DNA of 6,700 nucleotides, taken from NCBI GenBank assembly GCA_014584635.1, contig JACTML010000072.1, forward strand, positions 1 through 6,700, in the 5' to 3' direction. This document shows positions 5,733 through 6,700 of the stretch, in pieces; the first letter of the stretch is position 1, and each line of letters begins with the position of its first letter. Position numbers and translations under genes: made by a program. Below the pieces are notes generated by a model that saw only the letters and a list, made by a program, of their open reading frames with translations, did no database searches and was not told the origin of the DNA. The DNA comes from Nitrosomonas eutropha. Lineage in GTDB: Bacteria; Pseudomonadota; Gammaproteobacteria; Burkholderiales; Nitrosomonadaceae.

Positions 5733-6128
5733 ATGAATAATATTCCCAGCAAAAAGTCACTTATTTCTCTCGTGCTTGGATCTGCTCTCGCTGTAACGCT
5801 CGGAGCTACCTCCGTTGCTTCCGTGGCCGATAATTTTTTAACTACACAATCTCATCAAAAAGGTTTCATGGTGGCGGGCAACCACAATGGTGACAAAAGT
5901 GAAAATGGTAACAGCAAGGACGCCCACGGTGATAAGAAACATAGAGAGGCCCCCTGCGGAATGTTCATTATGGCAGACACCGATAAAGATGGCAGAGTAA
6001 GCAAGGAAGAGCATGCCCGCCATGCGGAAATGATGTTTGATCAAGTGGATATCAACAAGGATGGGTATATCGACCAGAATGAAGCCAGCGAAATGATGAA
6101 AAAATGCCATGGCCAGGGTCACAGCTAA
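5733..6128 (+). CDS. Exported EF-hand calcium-binding protein
   Basis: The 131-residue protein starts at an ATG eight bases after AAGGAG (5719-5724). Residues 1-32 form a Sec signal peptide (KK at 7-8, hydrophobic LISLVLGSALAVTLGA, cleavage after SVA before D33). Residues 50-72 are a hydrophilic Asn/Asp/Lys/His-rich linker. Two canonical 12-residue EF-hand loops follow: DTDKDGRVSKEE (82-93) and DINKDGYIDQNE (106-117). Both have acidic or Asn ligands at positions 1, 3 and 5, Gly at 6, a hydrophobic residue at 8 and Glu at 12, so both should bind calcium. C75 and C125 bracket the pair and could form a disulfide in the periplasm; the HARH between the loops and the HGQGH tail add histidines. The protein probably acts as a periplasmic calcium binder or sensor. 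It lies 113 bases after the exported TPR gene on the same strand, so cotranscription and partnership are possible but unproven. Confidence 0.9.
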   Translation: MNNIPSKKSLISLVLGSALAVTLGATSVASVADNFLTTQSHQKGFMVAGNHNGDKSENGNSKDAHGDKKHREAPCGMFIMADTDKDGRVSKEEHARHAEMMFDQVDINKDGYIDQNEASEMMKKCHGQGHS

Positions 6129-6158
6129 GGATAGCTGACCCAATCTGGCGCTTCAGCT
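6122..6158 (+). promoter_or_regulatory. Overlapping alternative hairpins at the end of the EF-hand gene
   Basis: CAGCTA (6122-6127) pairs perfectly with TAGCTG (6132-6137) across a four-base loop and covers the stop codon. The bases AGCTGA (6133-6138) can instead pair with TCAGCT (6153-6158), followed by TTTG. The two stems are mutually exclusive. Neither has a real T-run, so this is at most a weak terminator. Confidence 0.3.
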
Positions 6159-6194
6159 TTGTCGAAGATCGATTACAGGTCTTTGGCAAAGCTG

Positions 6195-6630
6195 GTGTTT
6201 AGTCCCATTTCAGTGCGCACGGAAGAAGGCAAACTCACCTGTTTGTTGCCATCGATTGCACCAGCAAATTCGCTTATGCCGAACTACTGCTCAAGTACAC
6301 TTTTTTGTATATCTTCGATTGCGTCTGCCTGGAAACGGCACGGAACATCGCTTGACCAGGCCAAATCATCCCTGGACCTTTGGTCAGGTTGAACGCATGA
6401 ACCGGACCCTCAAAGAAGCAACCATCAAACGATGATACTATTACGAAAATCATCATCAACTGCGAGAACATCTCTGTAACTTCCTGAATGCCTATAACTT
6501 CATCAGGCGACTCAAAACCCTGCGAGGACTTACACCTTACAATATGTCATCAAATGTTGGCAAAACGAACTAGAACGCTTTACCATCAATCAATTCCACA
6601 TACAATGTGGGATTGAACAAAATTGCTTAA
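6195..6630 (+). pseudogene. IS481-family transposase, decayed
   Basis: Fragments in changing frames add up to the second half of an IS481-type DDE transposase. VRTEEGKL (from 6213) shifts frame to FVAIDCTSKFAYAELL (from 6242) and then IFDCVCLE. After another shift comes GTEHRLTRPNHPWTFGQVER (from 6337), then MNRTLKEATIKR, a TGA at 6433-6435, and YYYENHHQLREHLCNFLNAY with RRLKTLRGLTPY. A further shift near 6540 gives YVIKCWQNELERFTINQFH, and a last one gives VGLN and TAA at 6628-6630, equivalent to the usual GLNT end. The block with the second catalytic Asp (TDNG) is deleted between about 6295 and 6305, and the FHIDIAE segment carrying the first Asp is also gone. The Glu in GQVER remains. The gene cannot make an active enzyme. 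The family assignment rests on recalled motifs but is very clear. Confidence 0.85.
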
Positions 6631-6700
6631 CTCCAGACTCATCACGGCTGATAGAAAACTGATCACCGCATTTCCCGATATAGCGATAACAGTGAAAGAT
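6631..6700. other. Unassigned right edge
   Basis: These 70 bases follow the transposase remnant. No gene, insertion-sequence end or repeat could be recognised. The IS481 right inverted repeat should lie near here if it survives. Confidence 0.3.

Noticed and set aside
5838..6143. Minus-strand frame with hydrophobic stretches opposite the EF-hand gene
   Set aside because: The hydrophobic pattern is the complement of the EF-hand coding sequence; the plus strand carries a signal peptide, two EF-hand loops and a good ribosome binding site.
1..6700. CRISPR array, tRNA, rRNA or phage attachment site
   Set aside because: No regularly spaced repeats, cloverleaf-like sequence with the conserved T-loop, rRNA motifs or integrase gene were seen on either strand.

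Overview
The window looks like part of the chromosome of a Gram-negative bacterium, most likely a beta- or gammaproteobacterium. The reasons are strong AAGGAG-type ribosome binding sites, a GcvA-type LysR regulator, exported proteins with Sec signal peptides, a DUF2938 membrane protein and IS481-type transposase debris. The species cannot be named from sequence alone. Gene bodies are moderately GC-rich. The outer flanks are more AT-rich and contain broken genes.

Layout. Positions 1-234 (minus) hold the start of a NYN-domain (LabA/DUF88-like) gene with an in-frame stop at codon 29. Positions 235-780 have no intact gene; about 349-601 (minus) carries fragments resembling a decayed rve-type (IS3-like) transposase, with a possible minus-strand terminator at 299-320. 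Positions 781-1692 (minus) encode a LysR-type regulator. It is divergent from a plus-strand group: an OsmC-family protein (1920-2357), a 93-residue unrecognised protein (2375-2656), a 92-residue two-helix membrane protein (2725-3003) and a DUF2938 integral membrane protein (3216-3710). An exported 583-residue TPR-like protein (3868-5619) and an exported EF-hand protein (5733-6128) follow. From about 6195 to 6630 lies a multiply broken IS481-family transposase.

How the parts may work together. The lysR/osmC divergent region contains two back-to-back sigma70-like promoters with overlapping -35 boxes and an 8-bp perfect inverted repeat (GATAAAGT-N19-ACTTTATC) across the lysR promoter. This suggests that the LysR protein represses itself and controls the osmC group. 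OsmC proteins are thiol peroxidases, so a redox or electrophile-stress module with small membrane partners is a reasonable inference. The exported TPR and EF-hand proteins have their own ribosome binding sites and may be separate periplasmic functions. Decayed transposase genes on both sides suggest an old accessory segment, but no intact mobile element, target duplication, CRISPR array, tRNA or rRNA was found. I saw no clear evidence of a wholly new defence or mobile system. The most unusual points are the uncharacterised small proteins next to OsmC, the architecture of the divergent control region, the intercistronic hairpin, and the TPR protein's conserved-looking histidine-rich core.
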